NCBI RefSeq assembly: GCF_014596975.1
Contig: NZ_JACVXD010000005.1
Span: 1-64,000, forward strand
DNA: 64,000 nucleotides
From: Aestuariibaculum marinum
Lineage (GTDB): Bacteria; Bacteroidota; Bacteroidia; Flavobacteriales; Flavobacteriaceae
Direction of reading: 5' to 3'
Below, piece after piece: positions 1-8,516 of the stretch (the first letter of the stretch is position 1; every line of letters begins with the position of its first letter). The translations under genes and the position numbers were made by a program. The notes beneath the pieces were generated by a model. That model ran no database searches. It was given only the letters and a program-made list of their open reading frames with translations, and was not told the origin of the DNA.

Positions 1-18
1 TCATATTAGAGTAAGAAA

Positions 19-74
19 GAGGGACTTTAGTCCCTCGTGTAACAAACCTATGGACTTCAAGTCCATAGTGGTTT
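19..74. terminator. Twin hairpins downstream of the PP-loop gene
   Basis: Two hairpins lie side by side. The first is GAGGGAC-TTTA-GTCCCTC (19-36). The second is TATGGACTT-C-AAGTCCATA (49-67), lengthened by AAACC (44-48) pairing with GGTTT (70-74). The second abuts the stop codon of the minus-strand gene that ends at 73, so the pair probably ends or protects that transcript. No long T-tract follows, so rho-independent termination is only probable. Both hairpins share a GGACTT/AGTCC core, as if duplicated. Confidence 0.45.
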
Positions 75-789
75 AGTTTGGTATTAAATCGCAGTACCAA
101 ACGCCGTATGTGTCACTTTCACAAACCGAATTATCGGTGTTAGGGTTATCATATTCTCTATACACCTTTTCGCCAATAGTAAATTCGACAGGGTTTTTAA
201 AAATAGGTCCGTCGAAACAAAAGGTGTGGAATTCGCCGTTTTCACCACAAGGATCAACGCCTTCAGGTAAGTTATCAACAAAATCTTTATCGATAACTTT
301 ACCGACAAAATCTTCATTAAAGAATTTAGAATTAGCACAAACTATTATAGTCTTAAATCCTAAATCTAAAAACTCATGCATCAATTCTTTCGTGTCACGT
401 TTCCATAAAGGAAAAACGGCGGATATGTTTTGTTTAACCAGTTGGGTTTCCCGATATGTTTTTAAATCTTCAAGAAAAATATCGCCAAAAGCCGTATGTG
501 TAAATCCATTTTGTTTTAATCGCACTACGGTTTCAAGCATTTTCATTTCATAGGTTGCCATATCCGGCATCTCTGGTAGTTCAATAAAACTTGATTTAAT
601 ACCTATGGCTCTGGTTTGCGCTTCTAAAAGCTCTTTTCGTAAACCGTGCATCGACACCCTGTTGTAATGTGTATTAATGGTTGTTATTAATTCATCAACT
701 GAATATTGTTCGTCTTGTAATAAATGATAAAGGGCCAAAGCAGAGTCTTTACCCGAACTCCAGTTAAAGTAGGTTTTGTGTTTATTCAA
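73..789 (-). CDS. Dph6-like PP-loop ATPase (diphthine--ammonia ligase family)
   Basis: 238-aa cytoplasmic protein of the ATP pyrophosphatase/adenine nucleotide alpha-hydrolase fold. The PP-loop SSGKDS lies at residues 11-16. The C-terminal part carries GENGEFHTF, the E-G-E-(F/Y)-H-T signature of the Dph6/MJ0570 family. Eukaryotic and archaeal members amidate diphthine on EF2. Bacteria lack diphthamide, so the substrate here is unknown; the chemistry is presumably ATP-dependent adenylation followed by amidation or thiolation. The start overlaps the stop of the upstream S41 gene by 8 bases, so the two are probably co-transcribed and translationally coupled. Family is fairly sure, reaction is not. 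Confidence 0.85.
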   Translation of the reverse strand: MNKHKTYFNWSSGKDSALALYHLLQDEQYSVDELITTINTHYNRVSMHGLRKELLEAQTRAIGIKSSFIELPEMPDMATYEMKMLETVVRLKQNGFTHTAFGDIFLEDLKTYRETQLVKQNISAVFPLWKRDTKELMHEFLDLGFKTIIVCANSKFFNEDFVGKVIDKDFVDNLPEGVDPCGENGEFHTFCFDGPIFKNPVEFTIGEKVYREYDNPNTDNSVCESDTYGVWYCDLIPN

Positions 790-2272
790 GAATGGTATGA
801 TTTAAAATATTATTAGGTAATGGTTTCTCAACGTACATTTCGTTGCCAAAACGCTCAAAACTATTACTGTCTTTAAAAAATGTAAAGGAAGGACTTGTTG
901 TACTTTTAAGTAGAGTAAGTTTGCTGGTTGCTCCAGTAATATCTGCTAGAGCAGTAGCTAGTAAAGTTTCATTAGCATCACCTATAATTCCCAGATTAAG
1001 ATAGCTTTCATTCATTAATATGTCTGGCGTTAGCCCGTTATCGTAATCGGTGTTCCCAATCTTATTTAACGATTTAAAAATTAATGGTTGCATGGCATAG
1101 GTATGATTAGGATTAGCACCTTCACGTGTAAAGTTTTCAGAATCGTAAAGCGTTGTTGAAGCCTGATATTTTCCTGTGGTATAGTCGCCAATATGCATCA
1201 CGTTAATGTATGGATCGAGACTGTTTATCACTAATTCGCTGGCAGATGCAGAATCATTGGTAGCGATGATGTAGACTTTGTCCAGATTTAAACTATTTAG
1301 GGCAGCTCCGTCATCATTATTTTTAAATCTATTAATCAACAATTCTGGATCTTCATTTTCTAAAGCGGTTTGAAAGTCACTGTTCCATTGTTCGGTACTA
1401 AAAATTTCACCATTGAATTGTCCAGTAATCATGCTGCTTAAAAGAATAGCAGAGTTTACCGAACCTCCTGGGTTATATCTTAAATCTAAAACAAGATGTT
1501 GCACATTGTTTGCTTTGAAATTAGCAAAAACGTTGTTTAACTGAGTGTCGTAATTTGCAATAAAACCATTGTACATTAAATACCCCACGTTTTGCCCGTT
1601 AACTTCGTAAATGTTTGTGTAGTAAATTGGGTTTTCGCCGTATTCTAGCTTATTAAGATCTATAGATTCTCCGGAAGCATCAACAGTGTCATCTGTGTTT
1701 TCGGCAGTGCCATTATCATTGTATGTCGCTAAGTTTATGGTGTAACTGGAAGCCGATAGTAAGCTTGAATAATTAGCAGTGGTAAGAGGTACACCATTTA
1801 TGGCATTAAACATATCACCACGTTGCACACCTTTGGCTTCGGCGTCGCTATCGTTTAAAACTAAACGAACAATGCCAACCAAATCTGTAGAACTATTAGG
1901 TTGAAGGAACAATTTGAATTCTATACCATTACTGGTTGATACGCCTTGAAATTGTTGCTCTAAAGCAATATAGTCGTCTACAATCCAACTGTATTTATCT
2001 ACAGTTTCTCGCTCGTAAATAAGACTTTCAAATAAACTTTCCGGACTTGAATAGCTGTTTAAATATGCGGCATATTCAGCATTTGAAGAAAAGCGGTCGT
2101 TTGCTAAGTCGGTAATGTTATCTTTATATAAGTAGAAAACATTCATGCCTTTCCAAACAAAATCACTTATAGCATTTGCCGCAATTTGATTATCGTCATT
2201 ATCTTCAAAACAACTAATATTTAAAATAGAAACCAGACACAGGAGTGTCAGGATTTTTATGTTCCGCATCAT
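782..2272 (-). CDS. S41 family C-terminal-processing-type peptidase lipoprotein
   Basis: 496 aa. The N-terminus is a lipoprotein signal with lipobox LNISC (Cys about residue 21), so it should be an outer-membrane or periplasmic lipoprotein. An N-terminal helical region is followed by a PDZ-like segment (about 115-190) and the S41 protease fold with DLRYNPGGS. The catalytic serine is in NDSASASELV and the lysine in TTGKYQ, so the Ser-Lys dyad looks intact. It is closely similar along its whole length to the upstream gene at 2326-3846, so the two are tandem duplicates. Two adjacent ATG codons (2270-2272, 2267-2269) are possible starts. Substrate unknown. Confidence 0.88.
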   Translation of the reverse strand: MMRNIKILTLLCLVSILNISCFEDNDDNQIAANAISDFVWKGMNVFYLYKDNITDLANDRFSSNAEYAAYLNSYSSPESLFESLIYERETVDKYSWIVDDYIALEQQFQGVSTSNGIEFKLFLQPNSSTDLVGIVRLVLNDSDAEAKGVQRGDMFNAINGVPLTTANYSSLLSASSYTINLATYNDNGTAENTDDTVDASGESIDLNKLEYGENPIYYTNIYEVNGQNVGYLMYNGFIANYDTQLNNVFANFKANNVQHLVLDLRYNPGGSVNSAILLSSMITGQFNGEIFSTEQWNSDFQTALENEDPELLINRFKNNDDGAALNSLNLDKVYIIATNDSASASELVINSLDPYINVMHIGDYTTGKYQASTTLYDSENFTREGANPNHTYAMQPLIFKSLNKIGNTDYDNGLTPDILMNESYLNLGIIGDANETLLATALADITGATSKLTLLKSTTSPSFTFFKDSNSFERFGNEMYVEKPLPNNILNHTILE

Positions 2273-2325
2273 ATTTTATGAGTTTGTCTTTTTATTATCT
2301 CTCTAATAACTGAGTTATAGATGAT

Positions 2326-3846
2326 TTATTTGAAAGGTTGCTCTAAATTCTTGTACATGCCTTTTCCTAATGGTGTGAAATCTTTAGTATCGGCGATAGA
2401 TTTAATCGCAATACCTGCTTTAGACTTGGTGTCGGTGAATTTACTGGTGGCCCCCGTAATTAAGGAGATTGCTTTTGCTAAAAACACTTCATTTTCATCT
2501 CCTAAAGTTCCTAAGTTTAATAAGTTTTCACCTTCAGCTATTCCTGATCCTGTTTCATACGTAATAGTGTAATCTGGGGTTAATCCTTCATAATAATCTG
2601 TATCCCCGTTTTTGTTTGCCGACTTTAACACCAAAGGCTGCATGGCGTAAGTGTGATTAGGGTTGGCATCATCGCGACCATAATTAGGGGAATCGTATAA
2701 GGTAATAGAAGCGGTATATTTTCCTGTGGTTGCAGTTCCAATTTGAATAACATCGATGTAGGGACGCAAACAATTTATAACTAGTTCACTTGCTGAAGCA
2801 GACCCATCGGTTGTTAAAATATACACTTTATTTAAATTAAGCGAGTTGATCGTTGTCCCGTTGGATAATTCAGAAGTAAATCGATTGATTAGATATTCTG
2901 GATCGTTGGTCTCAAAATATTCTTGATATCTGTTATTCCAAACTTCGGTTGAAAATACTTCATTAGCAAATTGACCTGTAATCATACTCGATAAATTGAT
3001 CGCTGATCTTACAGAACCACCTGGGTTATATCTTAAATCTAAAACCAATTCGTTAATACTTTGAGATTTTAAATCTGCTATGGCATTGTTTAATTCAGTG
3101 TCAAAATTTGCAACAAACCCGTTATACATCAAGTAGCCTATTTTTACGCCACTGGTTTCAATAACCTTATTAATTAGAATAGGGTTTTCGGTAAATTCGG
3201 TTTTAGTTAATTCTACCGTTTTACCGTTTAAAGCAATTGAATTATTGGTGATATTAGCCATACCTAAGGTATAAGTATTATTGCTACCAAATAATAAATC
3301 GATGTAATTGTTTACAGTAAGTTGTTGGTCATCTACGGTTAGAAAGAACTCACCGCGATTAATATCTTTTGAGGCCGCATCAGAATTATTAGCCACGTAA
3401 CGAATGTATCCAAAAATATCATCAGATCCCGATAAACGCACTAATTGAAAATCTAAGCCGTTAGAATTTGAGGTACCTTGAAAAGAATTCTCCAGGGCAA
3501 CGTAATCATCTACAATATAACTGAATCGATCTACTACATCTATTTGGTATAGTAAATCATTAAATAAACTTTCTGGTGTATTATAGCCATTTAAAAAGGT
3601 GTAATAGTCATTAAAAGTTGTGAATTTATCATCAGCTAAATCGGGTACATCCTGTTGCCATAAATAGACTTCGTTTAAACCTGCCCACACAAATTCATTG
3701 ATTTCATTGTTTAAGGTGACAGGTGTTTCTTCGGTTTCTTCAGTTTCCTGAATAACAGTTTCCTCGTTTTCGGTACAGCTAAATAAAAATGATAATCCAA
3801 AAATAAGAGCAAATAGTAGGGTAATGGGCAATTTTACTATCTTCAT
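2326..3846 (-). CDS. S41 family peptidase lipoprotein, tandem paralogue
   Basis: 506 aa from the ATG at 3846. This start gives a clean lipoprotein signal, MKIVKLP to lipobox LFSC, followed by a Glu/Thr-rich tether; a longer frame exists upstream but only adds residues unlike a signal. PDZ-like region, DLRYNPGGS, serine in DGSASASELV and lysine in TTGKYT match the downstream paralogue. The enzyme should cleave exposed C-termini of envelope proteins. About 50 bases separate it from the second S41 gene. It is divergent from the ECF sigma operon, and the shared 145-base upstream region holds two TGTAAC motifs, so co-regulation by that sigma factor is possible but unproven. Confidence 0.87.
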   Translation of the reverse strand: MKIVKLPITLLFALIFGLSFLFSCTENEETVIQETEETEETPVTLNNEINEFVWAGLNEVYLWQQDVPDLADDKFTTFNDYYTFLNGYNTPESLFNDLLYQIDVVDRFSYIVDDYVALENSFQGTSNSNGLDFQLVRLSGSDDIFGYIRYVANNSDAASKDINRGEFFLTVDDQQLTVNNYIDLLFGSNNTYTLGMANITNNSIALNGKTVELTKTEFTENPILINKVIETSGVKIGYLMYNGFVANFDTELNNAIADLKSQSINELVLDLRYNPGGSVRSAINLSSMITGQFANEVFSTEVWNNRYQEYFETNDPEYLINRFTSELSNGTTINSLNLNKVYILTTDGSASASELVINCLRPYIDVIQIGTATTGKYTASITLYDSPNYGRDDANPNHTYAMQPLVLKSANKNGDTDYYEGLTPDYTITYETGSGIAEGENLLNLGTLGDENEVFLAKAISLITGATSKFTDTKSKAGIAIKSIADTKDFTPLGKGMYKNLEQPFK

Positions 3847-3876
3847 AACAATACAATAAGGGTGAAATGTTGTAAA

Positions 3877-3935
3877 TGTAACGACATTATTAGGTAAATT
3901 AAAATTTTTTGTAACAAAATATAAAGTCGTTCGTC
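3877..3935. promoter_or_regulatory. Candidate ECF-sigma promoter region between the S41 and sigma genes
   Basis: The divergent intergenic stretch has TGTAAC at 3877-3882 and again at 3910-3915. The second is followed 15 bases later by TCGTC (3931-3935), resembling the bipartite (g)GTAAC / CGTC pattern of ECF promoters, pointing toward the sigma gene whose ATG is at 3992. ECF sigma factors commonly activate their own operon. The match is by eye only and the flavobacterial ECF consensus is poorly defined. Confidence 0.3.
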
Positions 3936-3991
3936 GTAATATCAAATAGCAGGAATAAAGCTATTCTAACCGACCAAAACCAAAACTAGAA

Positions 3992-4501
3992 ATGACTCAG
4001 ACAGAGTTTTTAAATATTGTGATGCCTTTTAAAGATAAAGTATACCGTTTAGCTAAACGTTTACTGGTATCTACAGAGGAAGCAGAAGATGCCACACAAG
4101 AGGTTTTGTTGAAATTATGGAATAATAAAAAGAAAATAGAAGGGTATAAGAATGTAGAAGCCTTTTCTATGACAATGACTAAGAATTTTTGCTTCGATAA
4201 GTTAAAATCAAAACAAGCACAAAATCTTAAAATTGTTCATAGTAATTACGAAGACGGCAATACATCTTTACAAAAGCAAGTTGAAGCAAATGACAGTGTA
4301 AATTGGGTGTCTAAGATTATTGAAGAACTACCCGAGCAGCAAAAACTTATTGTTCAACTGCGCGATATAGAAGAATACGATTTAGATGAGATTGCGGAAA
4401 TGCTGGAAATGAATAATACAGCAGTTCGCGTAGCCTTATCCAGAGCAAGAAAAACAATTAGAGAGAAATTGACTAATACACATAATTATGGTATTAAATA
4501 A
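3992..4501 (+). CDS. ECF-type RNA polymerase sigma factor
   Basis: 169 aa, the usual size of ECF sigma-70 proteins. Region 2 is visible in 'VYRLAKRLLVSTEEAEDATQE' together with LKLWNN, and region 4 near the C-terminus has LPEQQKLIVQLRDIEEYDLDEIAE followed by an HTH-like segment ending in VRVALSRARKTIRE. No region 3 is present. The end overlaps the start of the next gene by 14 bases, typical of a sigma/anti-sigma pair. It likely controls its own operon, including the two DUF4252 genes, and perhaps the divergent S41 proteases. Confidence 0.92.
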   Translation: MTQTEFLNIVMPFKDKVYRLAKRLLVSTEEAEDATQEVLLKLWNNKKKIEGYKNVEAFSMTMTKNFCFDKLKSKQAQNLKIVHSNYEDGNTSLQKQVEANDSVNWVSKIIEELPEQQKLIVQLRDIEEYDLDEIAEMLEMNNTAVRVALSRARKTIREKLTNTHNYGIK

Positions 4502-4970
4502 TATAGAAAAGTTACTTGAAAAGTACGAAAATGGCGAAACATCGCTAAAAGAGGAGCAGCTGTTAAAAAACTATTTTGCGCAAGAAACAGTGCCACCGCA
4601 TTTAGAAATGTATAAGTCTATGTTTGCCTACTTTAAAGTAAGCCAGGAAGAACAATTTACAAAACACGTTCCATTAAAAACTAAGAAGGTATATAACTAT
4701 AAATGGATTTCTGTTGCTGCAGTAGCTGTTCTAATGGTAGGGTTTTATTTTAAATCGCTTACAAAATCAGATAGTGATTTAGGAACATACCAAGACCCGC
4801 AAGAGGCCTACAATGAAGTGGCTAAATCTTTAGCTATGATTTCTGGGCATTTTAACAAAGGGGTTTCATCTGTGGGGTATTTAAATGAATACGAAAAAGG
4901 TTATGAAACACTAAATTATTTAAATGAGTTAGAAAACTCAACCCGAATTATTTTTAAAACCAATCAGTAA
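4488..4970 (+). CDS. Single-pass membrane protein, probable anti-sigma factor
   Basis: 160 aa. The N-terminal 65 residues are charged and helical (LLEKYENGETSLKEEQLLKNYF) and predicted cytoplasmic. One transmembrane segment follows at about residues 70-88 (ISVAAVAVLMVGFYF), then a 70-residue exported tail with no recognised domain. The ATG overlaps the sigma gene. This layout is the one expected of a Bacteroidota anti-sigma protein: the cytoplasmic domain binds sigma and the external tail senses a signal. No zinc-binding ZAS motif or FecR domain is seen, so the assignment rests on context and topology. Confidence 0.7.
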   Translation: MVLNNIEKLLEKYENGETSLKEEQLLKNYFAQETVPPHLEMYKSMFAYFKVSQEEQFTKHVPLKTKKVYNYKWISVAAVAVLMVGFYFKSLTKSDSDLGTYQDPQEAYNEVAKSLAMISGHFNKGVSSVGYLNEYEKGYETLNYLNELENSTRIIFKTNQ

Positions 4971-4987
4971 AAAAACGAACATTATGA

Positions 4988-5035
4988 AATGCCAAACGCT
5001 TAAATATTCAAAGTGAAAATGATATTTAAGGCATT
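4988..5035 (+). promoter_or_regulatory. Hairpin in the leader between anti-sigma and DUF4252 genes
   Basis: AATGCC (4988-4993) pairs with GGCATT (5030-5035), and TTAAATAT (5000-5007) pairs with ATATTTAA (5022-5029), leaving the six-base bulge aaacgc and a 14-base loop. It sits 18 bases after the anti-sigma stop and 36 bases before the next ATG. There is no T-tract, so it is more likely an mRNA processing or stability element that sets the ratio of sigma/anti-sigma to DUF4252 proteins than a terminator. Confidence 0.4.
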
Positions 5036-5071
5036 CCATTTGACCTTTAAACAACAGTAAAAAAGAAACAA

Positions 5072-5662
5072 ATGAAAACAATTAATTTTAATAAACAGTC
5101 GATGAAAAGCAAATTATTAGTATTTGTAGTAGCCTTAATGTTATTGCCTATGGCAGCAACGGCTCAAAAAGATATTTTCGAAAAATACAACGAAAATTCA
5201 GATGTTACTTATGTGTCTATCCAACCTAAAATGTTTCAAATGATAGCCAAGATGGGAATTAATGTTGACGATCCTGAAGCCAAAGCGTATATGGATATGG
5301 TAAAAAGTATTACCAGTTTTAAAACCATTACTACCGATAATGCTAATATTTCATCAGATATTACCAAATGGGTAAAATCACGTTCCAGTGCTCTTGAAGA
5401 ATTGATGGAAGTAAAGGACGATGGATCGGAAGTGAAGTTTTATGTTAAGGAAGGTAAAGATGCCGACCACGTAAAAGAACTGTTAATCTTTGTAAACGGG
5501 ATGGATAAAATGATTGATAGCGATGTTGAAATTAACGGTAAAAAGCGCCGTTTTGAAACAGTAGTGGTGTCTTTAACTGGAGATATCGATCTTAATGAAA
5601 TCTCGAAACTTACCGAGAAAATGAATATTTCCGGAGGAGAGCATTTAGAGAAAAAGAAATAA
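5072..5662 (+). CDS. DUF4252 family exported protein
   Basis: 196 aa. Signal peptide at residues about 10-32 ends in AATAQ, so the mature protein is periplasmic or surface exposed. The body (DVTYVSIQPKMFQMIAKM, then ITTDN and a C-terminal VVSLTGDIDLNEISKLTEKM) matches the DUF4252 family, which in Bacteroidota is regularly encoded with an ECF sigma factor. A second in-frame ATG at residue 11 (MKSKLL) could be the real start and gives a tidier signal peptide. Function unknown; operon position suggests an envelope-stress output or a sensor for the sigma pair. Confidence 0.8.
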   Translation: MKTINFNKQSMKSKLLVFVVALMLLPMAATAQKDIFEKYNENSDVTYVSIQPKMFQMIAKMGINVDDPEAKAYMDMVKSITSFKTITTDNANISSDITKWVKSRSSALEELMEVKDDGSEVKFYVKEGKDADHVKELLIFVNGMDKMIDSDVEINGKKRRFETVVVSLTGDIDLNEISKLTEKMNISGGEHLEKKK

Positions 5663-5681
5663 AATTAAAAACTAATCAATC

Positions 5682-6224
5682 ATGAAACGAACAGTTCATT
5701 ATATCATCACAGGTTGTATTGCCGCACTAACTTTAGTTGGTTGCGGTAATGCCCCAAGTTTACAAAGTTATTTTGTAGACCATCAGGAATCAGCAAGTTT
5801 TATATCTCAGGATATTCCAATTTCCATGTTAAATATCGATACCTCGGAGTTTACTGAAGATCAAAAGGAAGCTTATAATTCGGTAAGCCGATTAAATTTT
5901 TTAGGCTATAAGTCAGATAGTACTAATGTCGATGCTTACACCAATGAAGTCAATAAAGTAAAGGCCATTTTAAGTGACGAAAAGTACATGGATTTAATTG
6001 AATTCAGTGACCGAGGGAATAGAATTGTTATGAAATATATAGGAGATGACGATGAAGCCGATGAGGTAGTAATTTTTGGAAGCTCGAAAGAATATGGATT
6101 CGGTATTGCACGTGTTTTAGGAAACGATATGAATCCTCAAAAAATGGTAACTCTGGCAGGACTTATGCAAGGAGCAGATATAGATGAAGAACAAGTGAAA
6201 AGTGTGATGAACTTTTTTAAATAA
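5682..6224 (+). CDS. DUF4252 family lipoprotein
   Basis: 180 aa, with lipobox LVGCG (Cys about residue 21), so a lipoprotein. The rest resembles DUF4252 (SASFISQDIPISMLNI, KYIGDDDEADEVVIFGSSKEYGFGIARVLG). It lies 19 bases after the previous DUF4252 gene and closes the sigma operon before the terminator at 6251. The exported soluble member and the lipidated member may work together. Function unknown. Confidence 0.78.
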   Translation: MKRTVHYIITGCIAALTLVGCGNAPSLQSYFVDHQESASFISQDIPISMLNIDTSEFTEDQKEAYNSVSRLNFLGYKSDSTNVDAYTNEVNKVKAILSDEKYMDLIEFSDRGNRIVMKYIGDDDEADEVVIFGSSKEYGFGIARVLGNDMNPQKMVTLAGLMQGADIDEEQVKSVMNFFK

Positions 6225-6250
6225 TTATATCAAGTTAAATGTTAAAGTAA

Positions 6251-6280
6251 AAAAGGGCTGCCGTTTGGCAACCCTTTTTT
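6251..6280. terminator. Bidirectional terminator of the sigma operon
   Basis: The stem is AAAAGGGcTGCC-GTTT-GGCAaCCCTTTT with one mismatch, flanked by A-runs on the left and T-runs on the right, so it can work in both directions. On the minus strand it overlaps the stop codon of the 64-aa gene. Confidence 0.8.
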
Positions 6281-6474
6281 TATGAATTATCATCAGATTC
6301 GTTTTGCTTATGCGTTTTCGAATTGATATAAACTAAATTTCCTACAACCGCAAAAAATATTAAAGCTAATAAGGTTTTAATGGCATAATTATCTAAAATA
6401 TCCAGCACACCAGACACAAAATAAATCCCTATTAATAAACCGCAAAGCAGCAGCGATTGCTTGTCGTTTAGCAT
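6280..6474 (-). CDS. Small two-TM membrane protein
   Basis: 64 aa with two hydrophobic stretches (LLLCGLLIGIYFVSGVLDIL and IKTLLALIFFAVVGNLVYI) and a charged C-terminal tail. It starts 5 bases after the purB stop and is followed at once by a terminator, so it is probably the last gene of the purB transcript. I do not recognise a family. Its coding nature is supported by position, length and membrane pattern. Confidence 0.6.
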   Translation of the reverse strand: MLNDKQSLLLCGLLIGIYFVSGVLDILDNYAIKTLLALIFFAVVGNLVYINSKTHKQNESDDNS

Positions 6475-6479
6475 ATAAA

Positions 6480-7823
6480 TTAAATACCAGTATAGTTACT
6501 AGGTGTAATACGTTTTAATTCTTCTTTTATTGCATCAGAAACCTCTAAGGTATCAATAAAATTAGAAATAGAGTTTTGGTTGATTTTCTCATTAGTACGT
6601 GTTAAACCTTTTAAAGCCTCGTATGGGTTAGGGTAAGCTTCACGACGTAAAATCGTTTGAATAGCTTCAGCTACTACCGCCCAGTTATTTTCTAAATCTT
6701 CAGCAAATTTAGCTTCGTTAAGTAATAATTTACCTAAACCTTTTAAAGTCGATTTAAATGCGATTAATGTATGTCCGAAAGGTACACCTACATTTCTTAA
6801 TACGGTACTATCTGTTAAATCACGTTGTAATCTTGAAATCGGTAATTTAGCCGCTAAATGTTCAAAAACTGCGTTGGCAATCCCTAAGTTTCCTTCAGAG
6901 TTTTCAAAATCGATTGGGTTCACTTTATGAGGCATGGCACTACTACCAACTTCACCTGCTTTAATTTTTTGCTTAAAGTAATCCATAGAAACATAAGTCC
7001 AGATGTCTCTATTTAAATCGATAATAATATTGTTGATGCGTTTTAAAGTATCAAATAAAGCCGCCATGTGGTCGTAGTGCTCAATTTGAGTTGTTGGGAA
7101 AGAGTGGTTTAACCCAAGAGTTTCTTCAACAAATTTAGTTCCAAAAGCTTTCCAATCAATGTCAGGATAAGCAACGTTATGCGCATTGTAATTTCCTGTT
7201 GCTCCACCAAATTTAGCAGCGTTTGGAATCGTGTTTAATAATTTAAACTGTTCTTCTAATCGTACAACAAAAACTTCGATTTCTTTTCCAAGACGCGTTG
7301 GAGATGCTGGTTGGCCATGCGTTCTTGCTAACATAGAAATCCCCGACCAATCACTTGCTAAAGCTTTCAATTTATCTAGAACTAAAGTGTATTCCGGATT
7401 GTAAACGTCGCTTACAGCTTCTTTAATACTTAACGGAATTGCCGTGTTGTTAATATCCTGAGACGTTAACCCGAAATGGATAAATTCTTTGTATTGTGAT
7501 AAGTTTAAAACATCAAATTTTTCTTTAATGAAATATTCAACAGCCTTAACATCGTGGTTTGTTACTTTTTCAATGTCTTTTATCGCTAAAGCATCAGCAC
7601 TAGAAAAATCTTTATAGATAGCTCTTAAATCTTCAAAAATAGAAGCATCTACATCTTTAAGCTGTGGTAAAGGAATTTCACAAAGTGCGATAAAGTATTC
7701 TATTTCTACAAGAACACGATATTTTATTAAAGCTTCTTCAGAGAAATAAGGCGCTAAATCTTCTGCTTTACTTCTGTATCTCCCATCAATAGGAGAGATG
7801 GCGTTAAGTGGTGATAATGACAT
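6480..7823 (-). CDS. purB: Adenylosuccinate lyase
   Basis: 447 aa from the ATG at 7823 (MSLSPLNAISPIDGRY). It removes fumarate from SAICAR and from adenylosuccinate in purine synthesis. The superfamily signature GSSAMPHKVNP is present, as are the N-terminal SPIDGRYRSK and the catalytic histidine regions ARTHGQPASPT and FGLTSQDINN. A TTG codon 21 bases upstream could extend the frame, but a -7 box lies just before it and would place the transcript start between the two, so the ATG is favoured. Confidence 0.96.
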   Translation of the reverse strand: MSLSPLNAISPIDGRYRSKAEDLAPYFSEEALIKYRVLVEIEYFIALCEIPLPQLKDVDASIFEDLRAIYKDFSSADALAIKDIEKVTNHDVKAVEYFIKEKFDVLNLSQYKEFIHFGLTSQDINNTAIPLSIKEAVSDVYNPEYTLVLDKLKALASDWSGISMLARTHGQPASPTRLGKEIEVFVVRLEEQFKLLNTIPNAAKFGGATGNYNAHNVAYPDIDWKAFGTKFVEETLGLNHSFPTTQIEHYDHMAALFDTLKRINNIIIDLNRDIWTYVSMDYFKQKIKAGEVGSSAMPHKVNPIDFENSEGNLGIANAVFEHLAAKLPISRLQRDLTDSTVLRNVGVPFGHTLIAFKSTLKGLGKLLLNEAKFAEDLENNWAVVAEAIQTILRREAYPNPYEALKGLTRTNEKINQNSISNFIDTLEVSDAIKEELKRITPSNYTGI

Positions 7824-7848
7824 GTGATGTTTGATTTTTTTCAAGTTG

Positions 7849-7856
7849 CAAAGATA
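7849..7856 (-). promoter_or_regulatory. Flavobacterial -7 box of purB
   Basis: TATCTTTG on the minus strand matches TAnnTTTG and lies 25 bases before the purB ATG. Confidence 0.65.
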
Positions 7857-7887
7857 GCTTTTTTACCCGTAAGAGCGAAGGCCAATG

Positions 7888-8463
7888 TTATAAGTTTTTA
7901 AGCTTCTTCATTTTATTTAAAATATGCTTTGCTCTGGATTTAAATGCGGCACTTTGATGATGAAAATCTTGCTGTAAAATATCTAACAGTTGCGGGTGAA
8001 CCCAAGGCGTTTCTTTTCCCAATAAAAATAGGGTTTCCATAGCATGTACTTTGGCAGCTACTTTATGATCGTTAATCATCCAGTCGAAGCAGGTTTCAAT
8101 TATTTTTTCTTTATGCTTTGACTCTAATGATTTTTTTATGGGGTTGGGTTGCTTCGAGGTGTAACGTTCGGCAATAAAAATACATATTTTAGCTATGGGA
8201 CGTATGGAAGATTCTAAATGAATTTTGTTTAGATTGTTGGTGAAAAAGTCTAAATACGGAATGATGGCATAGATGTATTCATGGCAGACAAATTCTAAAA
8301 CCCAAGCTGCTTTAGAAGAAGCAGTGTCGTCAGCCATAAACGAAATGCTTATTAAATTAGGAAATAAAGACATGTCATTTAATACCAGTTCACTAAACTG
8401 TAAGCGGTCGTTACGAGCTGCCGTTATATAAGATAATTCTTTATAAAATTCGTCTGAAGTCAT
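7888..8463 (-). CDS. Helical (HEAT-like) protein encoded upstream of purB
   Basis: 191 aa from the ATG at 8463 (MTSDEFYKELSYI). The frame runs further upstream but that part would cross the promoter region shared with the haem-binding gene. The sequence is almost all alpha-helix with amphipathic repeats (HKVAAKVHAMETLFLLGKE, QSAAFKSRAKHILNKMKKL) like HEAT or armadillo proteins. Homologues in this group often carry the name adenylosuccinate lyase, but no lyase signature is present; the name probably came from the neighbour. The 64 bases to the purB start contain the purB promoter. Function unknown. Confidence 0.7.
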   Translation of the reverse strand: MTSDEFYKELSYITAARNDRLQFSELVLNDMSLFPNLISISFMADDTASSKAAWVLEFVCHEYIYAIIPYLDFFTNNLNKIHLESSIRPIAKICIFIAERYTSKQPNPIKKSLESKHKEKIIETCFDWMINDHKVAAKVHAMETLFLLGKETPWVHPQLLDILQQDFHHQSAAFKSRAKHILNKMKKLKNL

Positions 8464-8516
8464 TCTATAATTTACTATTTTAGACCTTTCAAAACCTATG
8501 GTAAAATAATATACAG

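Noticed and set aside
7888..8463. Adenylosuccinate lyase function for the small protein upstream of purB
   Set aside because: The protein is 191 aa and lacks the GSSxMPxKxNP signature; it is all-helical and HEAT-like. purB itself is next to it.
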